Assembly (NCBI RefSeq): GCF_009933335.1
Contig: NZ_MAEL01000049.1
Coordinates: 1-64,000, forward strand
Origin: Candidatus Enterococcus willemsii
GTDB taxonomy: Bacteria; Bacillota; Bacilli; Lactobacillales; Enterococcaceae
Direction: 5' to 3'
DNA length: 64,000 bases
A program made the translations under genes and the position numbers. The notes beneath the pieces are model-generated. The model was not told the DNA's origin and did no database searches. It saw only the letters and a program-made list of their open reading frames with translations. Of this stretch, positions 15,592 to 24,192 are shown in pieces. How positions within the stretch are numbered: the stretch's first letter is position 1; each line of letters opens with the position of its first letter.

Positions 15592-16659
15592 ATGGAAGAA
15601 ACAGTTACTGTACAACCAAATGAATTACATCGATTAATCCAAGCAAAATTAGAAAAGGCTGGATTGAAATCAGAGCATGCTAATGAAGTTGCCAATCATC
15701 TTGTTTTTGCAGATGCAAATGGGATTCATTCACATGGTGCTGTTCGTGTAGATTATTACGCTGAACGAATCGCTAAAGGTGGCGTCAATCTTGAGCCGAA
15801 AATTACTTTTGAAAAAACGGGACCAAGTACTGGAATCGTTCATGGGGAGAATGGTGTCGGACAATTTGTGGCGTTGAAGAGTTTAGACTATGCAATCGAT
15901 GTAGCAAAAGAATCGGGGGTTGCAGTCGTTGGTATTCATAAAATGAGTCATAGCGGGGCGCTCTCTTATTACGTAAAAAAAGCTGCGCAACAGGATTTAA
16001 TTGCAATTTCGATGTGCCAATCTGATCCAATGGTTGTGCCATTTGGCGGAAAAGAAAATTATTTTGGGACAAATCCGATTGCTTTTGCAGCACCACGAAA
16101 AATTGGTGATCCAGTTGTTTTTGATATGGCAACAACAGTACAGGCATGGGGCAAAATTTTAGATGCACGTTCTAAAAACAAAGATATTCCAGACACATGG
16201 GCAGTCGATAGTGAAGGGAAACCAACTACCAATCCTCATGATGTTCATGGTTTATTACCAATTGCAGGTCCGAAAGGGTTTGGTTTAATGATGATGGTGG
16301 ATATTTTGTCGGGGATGTTATTAGGGTTACCTTTTGGGAAGAATGTGTCGTCTATGTATAACGATTTGACAAAAGGTCGTGATTTAGGACAAATTTTCAT
16401 CTTAATTGATCCCAAACGTTTTACAGATGTAGCGCAATTTAAAGAAAATATTGAAACAATGGTAAATGATTTACATGCAATTCCAACAGCAGAAGGTTTT
16501 AAACAAGTGTATTACCCGGGTGAAATTAATCAATTGAATTTTGAAAATTATATGGAAAGTGGTATTCCTATTGCGACCAGTGTTTATGATTATTTGAAAA
16601 GTGATACGGTCCACTTTAATAAATATGGTGGCTCGAACGCTTTTGCTGAAAAAGAATAA
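15592..16659 (+). CDS. allD: ureidoglycolate dehydrogenase
   Basis: NAD-dependent oxidation of (S)-ureidoglycolate to oxalurate; member of the malate/L-sulfolactate dehydrogenase (LDH2/MDH2) family, not the Rossmann LDH family. The 355-residue protein has ADANGIHSHGAVRVDYYAER-type N-terminal sequence, the HSG..SYYVKKAA segment and the GTNPIAFAAP motif of the family. It is 17 bases after allE. The product, oxalurate, is the substrate of the FdrA/YlbE/YlbF system encoded upstream, so the route is complete. It ends at a terminator shared with the convergent pucR2. Confidence 0.92.
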   Translation: MEETVTVQPNELHRLIQAKLEKAGLKSEHANEVANHLVFADANGIHSHGAVRVDYYAERIAKGGVNLEPKITFEKTGPSTGIVHGENGVGQFVALKSLDYAIDVAKESGVAVVGIHKMSHSGALSYYVKKAAQQDLIAISMCQSDPMVVPFGGKENYFGTNPIAFAAPRKIGDPVVFDMATTVQAWGKILDARSKNKDIPDTWAVDSEGKPTTNPHDVHGLLPIAGPKGFGLMMMVDILSGMLLGLPFGKNVSSMYNDLTKGRDLGQIFILIDPKRFTDVAQFKENIETMVNDLHAIPTAEGFKQVYYPGEINQLNFENYMESGIPIATSVYDYLKSDTVHFNKYGGSNAFAEKE

Positions 16660-16660
16660 A

Positions 16661-16684
16661 GAGAACAAGATTTCTCTTGTTCTC
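16661..16684 (-). terminator. convergent terminator allD/pucR2
   Basis: GAGAACAAGA (16661-16670) pairs perfectly with TCTTGTTCTC (16675-16684) around a 4-base loop. On the minus strand it is followed by a T-rich run, so it should mainly end pucR2 transcription, but it may also serve allD. Confidence 0.75.
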
Positions 16685-16690
16685 AGATGA

Positions 16691-18328
16691 TTACTGTTCC
16701 AAAGTCTCTTCTGATAACTCTAAGGCAAGTCGAATGTCAAGACTAGTTACTGAGTCATGAATGTCTTTTCCAAGGAGTTGCGAACAACGCTCAATACGAT
16801 ATTTAATTGTGTTTCGATGGACAAATAGAGCTTTGGCTGTCTGAGTAATTTCACATTGACAGTCTAAATAGTATTTGAGTGTTTTTCGTAATTCGATAAA
16901 AGCATCTTCTGAAGGGTATGCTAATTCTTTCAGTGTACTCTCGCAAAAATAGTGGATATCTGTCATATTCATTTTTTCAAATAAATTGCGCATTCCGCGT
17001 GGTTGGTAGTAAGCAATTGGCTTCTCTAATGTGAGCGATGTTGTTAATAGTCCGTTATAAGCATGTTCTGCTTCAATGAATGATTTTGCTACTTGTTGAA
17101 TATTATCGTAGACATTTCCAATACCAAATACTAGTTGAATGCCAATAGTTGCTTTTAGTTCATTCATATTTTTTAATAAAATATCCTCTACGTTATCTAG
17201 CTTATGTTGAATAAGTAAGGCAAAATGATTGGTATTTTTGATTTTAAATAAGCTCATATCTTTGATTTGCGGAGTAAGTGATTCTTGTAACCATTGAAAA
17301 GCAATTTGACTTTCTTCTTCTTGATAGCGGATTTTTTTTGACTCATAGTTATGAATAGCGATGTAAATAATACGATAATGTCGGGCTTTAACTAATCCAT
17401 AGTTGATGCCTAAATCAAGCCAATCACGTTCTTTAGGAGAAGAGGATTGTTGATACTCTATCATGCGTGTCAAAAAGTCAGTTTTTAGATGATCTAAAGA
17501 CTCTTGAATTTTTTGGTTTTTATACAGCATAAATGACAGTACTAATTTTGCTTGATCAATAGCAAAATCAGAGACTGGATAAGGTATTTGTTCCGGATTC
17601 AAAATCATAAGGTAGTGTGGAAAATAGCTATTACTTTCAACAGGATAGTATGCAACTTGCAATTTTTTATTATCTGAATCTTTAATTAATAATGAGTGCT
17701 CTTTCTTTTGAAACCACGAGAAACTACGTTGTAATAATTGGCTAACATAATAATTTGCAGATGCGGTAATTTTAGAAAAATGCTTTGAATAAGCCATTAT
17801 TTTCTTGCATGGATCCAGTAAGATAACTGGTGCATTGACTAATTCGCCAAAACTATCAATGAAGCGTTCGTAACTCACGTCATTTACTAACATATCAGAA
17901 AATTCCTTTTGAATATCTAGCGCATAACTTAATTGTTCAGTTTTGGTATATCGTAATAAATTCAGCAATTGATGCAACAAACTACCTAACGGAATGGTAC
18001 TAGGTATTTGCACAATAGGTAATTTTTTTTGGTTAGCATATGTAACAACATCAGAATCAATTGCTTCAATAAATCGTCCAACTTTGATTCCTAACCCAGC
18101 AGCCTGCTTTTCTTTTAACGAATCAATGAGTGTTAAAAGCTCTTGCTGATTATCTTTGTAAGACATCGCTGTTGTTAAGATGAAGGTTTTTTCAGGAATA
18201 TAGTGTGCAATATCTGGTGTTTCCGTAATCTCGACGCTCTCGATTTCATTTGTAGCGTCTGCTGAATTGGTAAGTAAGGTTAAATTTGTAAAGCGAGGAA
18301 TCGTTAATAAATCGATTAAGGTTTTCAC
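16691..18328 (-). CDS. PucR-family transcriptional regulator 2
   Basis: The 545-residue protein has an N-terminal PucR domain (about 1-125), a central GGDEF-like/GAF-like regulatory region and a C-terminal PucR-type helix-turn-helix (around ITQTAKALFVHRNTIKYRIE, about residues 490-510). It is inserted, on the opposite strand, between allD and the MFS genes. The GTG at 18328 follows AAAAGGAG. It is only distantly similar to regulator 1. An inverted repeat in its promoter region (18403-18445) may be its own target. Regulation of allantoin genes is inferred from position and family. Confidence 0.88.
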   Translation of the reverse strand: MKTLIDLLTIPRFTNLTLLTNSADATNEIESVEITETPDIAHYIPEKTFILTTAMSYKDNQQELLTLIDSLKEKQAAGLGIKVGRFIEAIDSDVVTYANQKKLPIVQIPSTIPLGSLLHQLLNLLRYTKTEQLSYALDIQKEFSDMLVNDVSYERFIDSFGELVNAPVILLDPCKKIMAYSKHFSKITASANYYVSQLLQRSFSWFQKKEHSLLIKDSDNKKLQVAYYPVESNSYFPHYLMILNPEQIPYPVSDFAIDQAKLVLSFMLYKNQKIQESLDHLKTDFLTRMIEYQQSSSPKERDWLDLGINYGLVKARHYRIIYIAIHNYESKKIRYQEEESQIAFQWLQESLTPQIKDMSLFKIKNTNHFALLIQHKLDNVEDILLKNMNELKATIGIQLVFGIGNVYDNIQQVAKSFIEAEHAYNGLLTTSLTLEKPIAYYQPRGMRNLFEKMNMTDIHYFCESTLKELAYPSEDAFIELRKTLKYYLDCQCEITQTAKALFVHRNTIKYRIERCSQLLGKDIHDSVTSLDIRLALELSEETLEQ

Positions 18329-18402
18329 AAAAACATCTCCTTTTGGTCATTATATAAAAAAAGGTGTAGAGACTCAAATTATTCTTTGGTTAAAATCGCT
18401 CA

Positions 18403-18445
18403 TTTTAGACGCAAATTGTGCAAAAGTGACAATATATGTCTAAAA
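18403..18445. promoter_or_regulatory. inverted repeat between pucR2 and MFS carrier 1
   Basis: TTTTAGAC (18403-18410) is the exact complement of GTCTAAAA (18438-18445), with starts 35 bases apart. Between them lies a second imperfect dyad (ATTGTGCA / TGACAAT). This is a candidate operator in the pucR2/MFS1 divergent region; the rest of the 263-base gap is AT-rich without a gene. Confidence 0.5.
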
Positions 18446-18591
18446 CTTGAGAGAATGAATTAATCTTGTTGTATTAGCTGATATTTTCTTTGAGATATTC
18501 ATATCTGAGGATGTGACGATACAATGAAACTACTCGAAAATCTATAAAAATAATTAACTGTAAAGCAATTTACATGGATGGAGGAAATAGG

Positions 18592-19845
18592 ATGGAAACA
18601 AAAACAGTTCATTCTGGTATGGAGTACTGGAAAAAAATAATTATTTTGCTTTGTTCAGGTTGGGTGACAATTTGGATTTATCGTTCAGCATTAGCACCAG
18701 TATATCCACAAATTAATGATTCGTTAGGTGGCGGTATTTCTGACAGCGCCTTAGGATCAATTTCAAGTTTTTATTTTTTAGGTTATGTGATTATGCAAAT
18801 TCCTGCTGGATTTCTAGTCGACAAAATTGGTAAGAAAAAAGTTTTACTACCAGGATTTATTTTATTTGCAATAGCAGCATTTTTAATCTCGCAAGCAACA
18901 AGTATTGGAATGATTTATGCAGGAAGTTTCTTAGCCGGAATTGGTTGTGGTTCATTTTATGGAGCAGCATATTCTTTAACATCACAAAATATTCCGCAAG
19001 CTAAAAGAAGCTTTTCTACAGCAATTGTAAACAGCGGTTCTGCAATTGGTTCAGGTTTTGGCTTAATTTTGTCTAGTTTATTAGTTGTTCAAATGCAAAT
19101 GCCTTGGCAAACCATGATGTATATTTCAGTTATATTAATTATTTGTATGTTAATTGCTTTTGCTTTGATTATTCGAGGAAATAAAGACGATGTAGCTTTT
19201 ATTGAAAAAATAAAATTAGAAGAGAAAAAGCAAGCAACACCCGAAAAAGTCAAAGAAGATGTGTCATTCAAGAGCTTGTTTGCACCACGAATGTTATTTA
19301 CCTATATTTTATATTTTGCCACATGCTACGCTTATTATATGACAGTTACTTGGTTACCTAATTTCTTAGGTACTGAACGTGGATTCAAAGGAGTAGCGAT
19401 TGGTTTTTCTGCTTCATTGGTAGCTTTTGCATCAATTCCTGGAGCATTACTATTTAGTCGTTTAGCTGACAAATTTATGAATAAAAAGATTCAATTTATC
19501 GTGGTCTTAGAATTATTGGCAGCAGCAATGTTATTAATTACTGTGCAAGCAACCAACCAAGTCTTTTTATTAATTGCTTTAATCTTATATGGATTCTTAG
19601 GAAAATTAGCGGTAGAACCAATTATTATTTCTTGGTTAGGAGAAAATGCACCAAAAGTTGGAGTTGGTACGACACTAGGTGTATTTAACTTCTTTGGTAT
19701 GATGTCTTCGGTTATTGCGCCTCGCTTAACAGGGTCTATTTCAGATATGACGGGTTCAAAAGAAATGGGTTTTTATATTTCAGTTGTACTGCTGGTTGTT
19801 GGAACATTGCTATTTTTATCAGCAAATATGAAAAAATCTAAATAA
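18592..19845 (+). CDS. MFS transporter 1 (anion:cation symporter type)
   Basis: The 417-residue protein has about 12 predicted membrane segments, with the MFS loop motif GFLVDKIGKKKVLLPG after the second segment. It resembles organic-anion carriers of the ACS/GudP class. ATG 18592 follows GGAGG with 7 bases' spacing. It is nearly the same protein as the carrier at 24193-25452, differing mainly in the central cytoplasmic loop (about residues 205-225). The position within the allantoin genes suggests import of allantoate, ureidoglycolate or a related anion, or export of oxamate. The substrate is not readable from the sequence. Confidence 0.87.
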   Translation: METKTVHSGMEYWKKIIILLCSGWVTIWIYRSALAPVYPQINDSLGGGISDSALGSISSFYFLGYVIMQIPAGFLVDKIGKKKVLLPGFILFAIAAFLISQATSIGMIYAGSFLAGIGCGSFYGAAYSLTSQNIPQAKRSFSTAIVNSGSAIGSGFGLILSSLLVVQMQMPWQTMMYISVILIICMLIAFALIIRGNKDDVAFIEKIKLEEKKQATPEKVKEDVSFKSLFAPRMLFTYILYFATCYAYYMTVTWLPNFLGTERGFKGVAIGFSASLVAFASIPGALLFSRLADKFMNKKIQFIVVLELLAAAMLLITVQATNQVFLLIALILYGFLGKLAVEPIIISWLGENAPKVGVGTTLGVFNFFGMMSSVIAPRLTGSISDMTGSKEMGFYISVVLLVVGTLLFLSANMKKSK

Positions 19846-19854
19846 TTTTTAAAT

Positions 19855-19891
19855 AAAGTATGTGAGAATAAGCTACTCTCACATACTTTTT
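19855..19891 (+). terminator. terminator after MFS carrier 1
   Basis: AAAGTATGTGAGA (19855-19867) pairs perfectly with its complement at 19877-19889 around a 9-base loop, followed by T residues. It directly abuts the regulatory element at 19890. Confidence 0.9.
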
Positions 19892-19951
19892 CGCTTTAAG
19901 GATAAAAATTGATGTTAAAATTTGGACAATGTACTATTGTAAGCGTATTCC
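19890..19951 (+). promoter_or_regulatory. third copy of the island operator, plus cre-like site, before MFS carrier 2
   Basis: TTCGCTTT then AAGGATAAAA (19898-19907) match the left arm found at 8523 and 29600. The right arm is degenerate, but TGTAAGCGTATTCC starts at 19938, exactly 40 bases after the left arm start, as the cre-like element does at the other two sites. It therefore preserves the spacing of the module. Confidence 0.5.
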
Positions 19952-20025
19952 CTTAACATTTAAGATAAAGGCAATAAAACAATGCTTGTATTGTTTTAAA
20001 ATGAGCACAGAAATGAGGAAAAAGT

Positions 20026-21270
20026 ATGATGGAGAAGAAAGGGCCAGCAGGTGTAAAAGTTAGCAATAACTATTGGATGAAAGTTGTTGCAATTTTCTTT
20101 GTTGGTTGGATACTGATGTACGCAACACGTACAATTTTTAACCCGGTTATGGGAATTGTTGGAGAAGAATATGGCTTAAGCAATACACAATTAGGTTTAG
20201 CAAATAGTGTGTTCTTTCTAACATATGCAATTGCTCAAATTCCATTTGGAGCAATTGGAGATAAATATGGCCGTAAGTTAGTCATCACAATAGGATTTTT
20301 AGTTTTAGCAGCGATGACATACTTAACAGGTATTGCTTCAACATTTGTAATCTTTTTAATGATTCGTGCGTTTGCTGGAATTGGACAAGGAGCATATTAT
20401 GGACCTCAGTATGCACTATCTACAGAAGCAATTCCTGATAAAAAACGAACAGTAGGGAATGCAATTATTAATAGTGGGATGGCTTTCGGAACATCTGGGG
20501 GTTATTTATTATCAAGTAAATTAGTACTAGAAAACGGCGAGCATTGGAGTAAGCCATTCTTCATTATGGCTATTCCGACATTAATTGTGAGTATTATTTT
20601 TTATACAATGCTTAAAGAAAAAGTAATTCGTCCAGAAGATGTGGGTAAAAAAGAGGAAACAGACAACGAAAGCCAAGCAAAAGTATCTCTAGGTGCAATT
20701 TTTTCTAATCGTAATTTATTAGCAGCTTTCATTCTATGTTTCGCAAGTATCTATGCAAACTTTGTAATTATTACTTGGTTACCTCAATTTTTAATTGCCG
20801 AGCGTGGATTTGAAGGTTCAAGTGTTGGTTTCATTTCTTCATTAGTTCCTTGGGCATCTATTCCAGGAGCATTACTATTTGCACGTATCAATGATAAATT
20901 AGGAAAAACAAAATTGATGGTTTACTCATTAGTACCTTTAGCAATTCTTTCTGTTTTTGCTATTGCATTTGTACAAGATCGTTCCATTTTAATTGCTATG
21001 CTAGTTTTATACGGTTTGACTGGGAAATTGGCATTGGATCCAATTATTGTGACATATGTTACGCGTAATGCACCGAAAGGGTCTTTAGGAACAACTTTAA
21101 GTGCATACAACTTCATTGGAATGTCAGGTTCTATCTTAGCACCGTATTTGACAGGTTATTTAGCAGATGCGACAGGTTCTATGCAGATTGGTTTTTATGT
21201 AGCTAGTATTTTATTAATTGCCGGATTAGTTTTATTCTCAGTGTTGGCTAAAGAAAAATCAATTCAATAA
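20026..21270 (+). CDS. MFS transporter 2 (anion:cation symporter type)
   Basis: The 414-residue protein has about 12 membrane segments and an IGDKYGRKLVITIG MFS loop motif. It is related to carriers 1 and 3 over its whole length but is clearly divergent, sharing mainly the TWLP..L..ERGFEG and GKLA.DPIIV regions. It has its own promoter region carrying the third copy of the shared element, after the terminator of carrier 1, so it is a single-gene unit. ATG 20026 (another ATG follows at 20029) lies 7 bases after AGGA. The likely substrate is another allantoin-pathway compound, by context only. Confidence 0.85.
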   Translation: MMEKKGPAGVKVSNNYWMKVVAIFFVGWILMYATRTIFNPVMGIVGEEYGLSNTQLGLANSVFFLTYAIAQIPFGAIGDKYGRKLVITIGFLVLAAMTYLTGIASTFVIFLMIRAFAGIGQGAYYGPQYALSTEAIPDKKRTVGNAIINSGMAFGTSGGYLLSSKLVLENGEHWSKPFFIMAIPTLIVSIIFYTMLKEKVIRPEDVGKKEETDNESQAKVSLGAIFSNRNLLAAFILCFASIYANFVIITWLPQFLIAERGFEGSSVGFISSLVPWASIPGALLFARINDKLGKTKLMVYSLVPLAILSVFAIAFVQDRSILIAMLVLYGLTGKLALDPIIVTYVTRNAPKGSLGTTLSAYNFIGMSGSILAPYLTGYLADATGSMQIGFYVASILLIAGLVLFSVLAKEKSIQ

Positions 21271-21285
21271 AAACTGAGGGACTAG

Positions 21286-21354
21286 GCAACAGAATGCTGT
21301 TCAAATTATGAACAAGCATTCTGTTGCATAATCATTCTGCAAGCCAGAATGATT
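21286..21354 (+). other. two consecutive hairpins downstream of MFS carrier 2
   Basis: The first stem pairs 21286-21302 with 21310-21327 (17 bp with one bulge). The second pairs AATCATTCTG (21330-21339) with CAGAATGATT (21345-21354). The stems share the CAGAATG/CATTCTG core. No T tract follows. The remainder of 21355-21535 shows no gene; a promoter for allC2 must lie there. Confidence 0.6.
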
Positions 21355-21547
21355 GGATGTAAAGGGAATAAAAAGATTAGCTGAGTTACACTATAAATCG
21401 AAAGATAAAAAAACAGGATGAATCACAAGTATTTGTCTGAACGTTTTATATCAAACGATTAGTAGTGTAGCTCTTTTTGTAATTGACGAATAAAAAAGAA
21501 AAGATTAACCTATAATTAGAGTAAAATTAAAGGAGATGTTGAATGTT

Positions 21548-22777
21548 ATGGATTTAGAGAAAGTATTAGCCGATAATATTGCCAACCTATCAGCGATTGG
21601 CAGCGACCCAACTGGCGGAATGACACGCCTTTTGTATACTGATTCTTGGTTAGAAGCGCAAAAATTTGTAGAAACACAATTAACCAATGCAGGACTAACA
21701 GCTGCATTTGATGAAGTAGGAAATTTATTTGGTCGTGTAGAAGGAACAAAATACCCAGAAGAAACCATCTTATCTGGTTCACATATTGATACAGTTGTGA
21801 ATGGTGGAAATTTAGATGGACAATTTGGTGTGATTGCAGCCTATGTAGCGATTCAATACTTATTAGAAACTTATGGCAAACCATTACGTTCTTTAGAAGT
21901 GATTTCAATGGCTGAAGAAGAAGGTAGTCGTTTCCCAACCGTTTTCTGGGGAAGTAAAAATTTTGTGTGCGAAGCAAAGCGTGAAGATATCGAAGGGATT
22001 AGTGATTTTGAAGGGAAAAAATTTGTCGATGAAATGCATCGCCAAGGATTTGATTTCCGTAAGGAAGCAACAGAAAAACGTGACGATATCAAAGCGTTTG
22101 TAGAAATTCATATTGAACAAGGCAATGTGTTAGAAAATGAAGCGTTACAAATTGGGGTGGTGAATAATATTGCTGGTCAACGACGGTACACCATTGTCTT
22201 AAAAGGTGAAGCGAATCATGCTGGAACGACCCCTATGGGCTATCGTAAGGACGCTGTATACGGTTTTTCTAAGATTTGTGGAGAAATCATTGACCGCGCA
22301 TTGGTCGTCGGAGATCCGCTTGTAGTGACCTTTGGAAAGGTGGAGCCAAAACCGAATACGGTTAACGTCGTTCCGGGAGAAGTCTTATTCACGATGGATT
22401 GTCGTCATACTGACCAAGAGGTGTTAAAGCATTTCACCGAAGAAGCGGAAGCGTTGATGAAAGCAATTGCCGAACAACATGGTCTATCGATTGAGATTGA
22501 TTTATGGATGGATGAAGCCCCAGTACCAATGGATGAAGCGATTGTAGCAACGGTAGAAAAAGCAGCGCAAGCAGAAAACATGGACTACAAAGTAATGCAT
22601 AGTGGTGCGGGACATGACTCACAAATTATTGCGCCCCATTATCCATCGGCAATGATTTTTGTGCCAAGTATCAAGGGGATCAGTCATAATCCAGCGGAAG
22701 CAACCAAGGAAGAAGATTTAGTTGCAGGTGTGAAAGTCTTAGCAAAAGCATTGTATGAATTAGCGTATAAAGAATAG
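21548..22777 (+). CDS. allC: allantoate amidohydrolase (copy 2)
   Basis: Second M20-family allantoate amidohydrolase, 409 residues, same length as copy 1 with no gaps visible. All metal-ligand motifs are kept (SGSHIDTV, MAEEEGSRF, EIHIEQG, AGHDSQI). The ribosome site and first codons are almost identical to copy 1, which supports ATG 21548 over the in-frame ATG at 21536. Differences are mostly conservative (for example RKEATEKRDD in place of RDDTEAKRDD). Either copy should supply ureidoglycine; copy 2 lies upstream of the transaminase pucG rather than allE/allD. The genes probably arose by duplication with later divergence. Confidence 0.92.
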   Translation: MDLEKVLADNIANLSAIGSDPTGGMTRLLYTDSWLEAQKFVETQLTNAGLTAAFDEVGNLFGRVEGTKYPEETILSGSHIDTVVNGGNLDGQFGVIAAYVAIQYLLETYGKPLRSLEVISMAEEEGSRFPTVFWGSKNFVCEAKREDIEGISDFEGKKFVDEMHRQGFDFRKEATEKRDDIKAFVEIHIEQGNVLENEALQIGVVNNIAGQRRYTIVLKGEANHAGTTPMGYRKDAVYGFSKICGEIIDRALVVGDPLVVTFGKVEPKPNTVNVVPGEVLFTMDCRHTDQEVLKHFTEEAEALMKAIAEQHGLSIEIDLWMDEAPVPMDEAIVATVEKAAQAENMDYKVMHSGAGHDSQIIAPHYPSAMIFVPSIKGISHNPAEATKEEDLVAGVKVLAKALYELAYKE

Positions 22778-22955
22778 AGGAGAGTCTGGAATATCAACCT
22801 TATTCTAGAGGTTATCTTAACCTAATATAGCGTTAATTATAAGAAAAGTAAGTATTTTTTAGAATTGTTTTTATTTTAAAAATAATCAAAAAATATTTGT
22901 ATTATGTGCTAGAAAAGAATAAAATTATAATAGGAAATAAGAAGGGGTAATTTTT

Positions 22956-24170
22956 ATGTTTAATGAATTAGTAATACCAAGTAGAACAATTATGACACCA
23001 GGGCCAGTTGAATCAAATCCTGTCGCTTTGCAAGCAATGAGTTCCAGAATGTTAGGACAGTTTGATCCAGCTTTTCTAACAATTATGAACAATGTCAAAG
23101 AAATGATTAAAATTCCATTTGGGACAAAAAATAAGCAAGCTTTTGCAGTAGATGGGACGTCTCGTTCAGGTTTAGAAGCAGCATTAATTGCCTTAATTGA
23201 ACCGGGAGATAAAGTATTAATTCCAGCTTACGGACGCTTTGCTTACTTATTAGGTGAAATTTGTGAACGCGCAAAAGCAGAGATTAAGTATCTTGAAAAA
23301 GATTGGACAGGAACTTTCGATCAAGAGGATGTTATTGAAGCGATTAAAGAATTTCAACCAAAAGTTGTTGCCATGATTCATGGTGAGACAGCCAACGGTC
23401 AAATGCAAGCGATTGATAAGATTGGTCCATTCTGTCGTGAAAATGATGTCTTCTTTATGGTCGATATGGTTGCAACGTATGGGGGTGTGCCAATTCATGT
23501 GGATGAATGGTGTGTCGATATTGCCGTTGCTGGTACTCAAAAATGTATTAGCGTACCATCTGGGTTGGCATTGGTCACTTACAATGACCGTGTTGAAGCT
23601 GTGTTAGATGCGCGTTACCAAAAAGAATTAGGTTTAAGTAAAGATGATCGTAATGAAAATCACATTGCAAGTAACTATCTTGATTTAAGTCAATTACAAC
23701 GTTACTGGAGTGATGAACGAATTAATCACCATACCGAAGCAACCAACATGATTTATGGTTTGCATGAAGGATTACGTTCGATTATCAATGAAGGCATGGA
23801 AAATGTTTTTGCTCGTCACGCACAAAATGATGAAGCGATTGTGGCAGGAATTAAAGCCATGGGTTTAGGATTTTATGGTGATTTAGAAACAAAAATGCCA
23901 ACAGTTACGCCAGTAATGATTCCTGAAGGTGTGGATGGTGAAGCCATTCGTGAATTGCTATTAGAGCAATTTGGTGTCGAAATTGCATCTTCCTTTGGGG
24001 ATTTAAAAGGAAAAGTATGGCGTATTGGTAATATGGGTTATAGCAGTCGTCATGAAAATGTCCTACATGTATTAGCAGCATTAGAAGCTGCTTTGATTTA
24101 CTATGATGCACCAATCAATCAAGGAGCAGCAGTCAAAGCCGCTTTAAATGTATATAAAAGAAGTAATTAA
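22956..24170 (+). CDS. pucG: (S)-ureidoglycine--glyoxylate aminotransferase, PucG type
   Basis: PLP fold-I aminotransferase of the alanine-glyoxylate/serine-pyruvate class, 404 residues. It has the N-terminal MTPGPVESNP motif, the PLP lysine in AGTQKCISVPSG (about Lys197) and the C-terminal RIGNMGYSSRHENV motif. In purine catabolism PucG moves the amino group of ureidoglycine to glyoxylate, giving oxalurate and glycine. The ATG follows AAGAAGGGG. Position between allC2 and carrier 3 supports this role, but a general alanine-glyoxylate or serine-glyoxylate aminotransferase cannot be excluded. No glyoxylate-producing enzyme is visible in the window. The 178-base gap before it contains a small dyad (AGGTTA/TAACCT, 22809-22823). 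Confidence 0.85.
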   Translation: MFNELVIPSRTIMTPGPVESNPVALQAMSSRMLGQFDPAFLTIMNNVKEMIKIPFGTKNKQAFAVDGTSRSGLEAALIALIEPGDKVLIPAYGRFAYLLGEICERAKAEIKYLEKDWTGTFDQEDVIEAIKEFQPKVVAMIHGETANGQMQAIDKIGPFCRENDVFFMVDMVATYGGVPIHVDEWCVDIAVAGTQKCISVPSGLALVTYNDRVEAVLDARYQKELGLSKDDRNENHIASNYLDLSQLQRYWSDERINHHTEATNMIYGLHEGLRSIINEGMENVFARHAQNDEAIVAGIKAMGLGFYGDLETKMPTVTPVMIPEGVDGEAIRELLLEQFGVEIASSFGDLKGKVWRIGNMGYSSRHENVLHVLAALEAALIYYDAPINQGAAVKAALNVYKRSN

Positions 24171-24192
24171 TGGGTAGTTATGGAGGGAAAGA

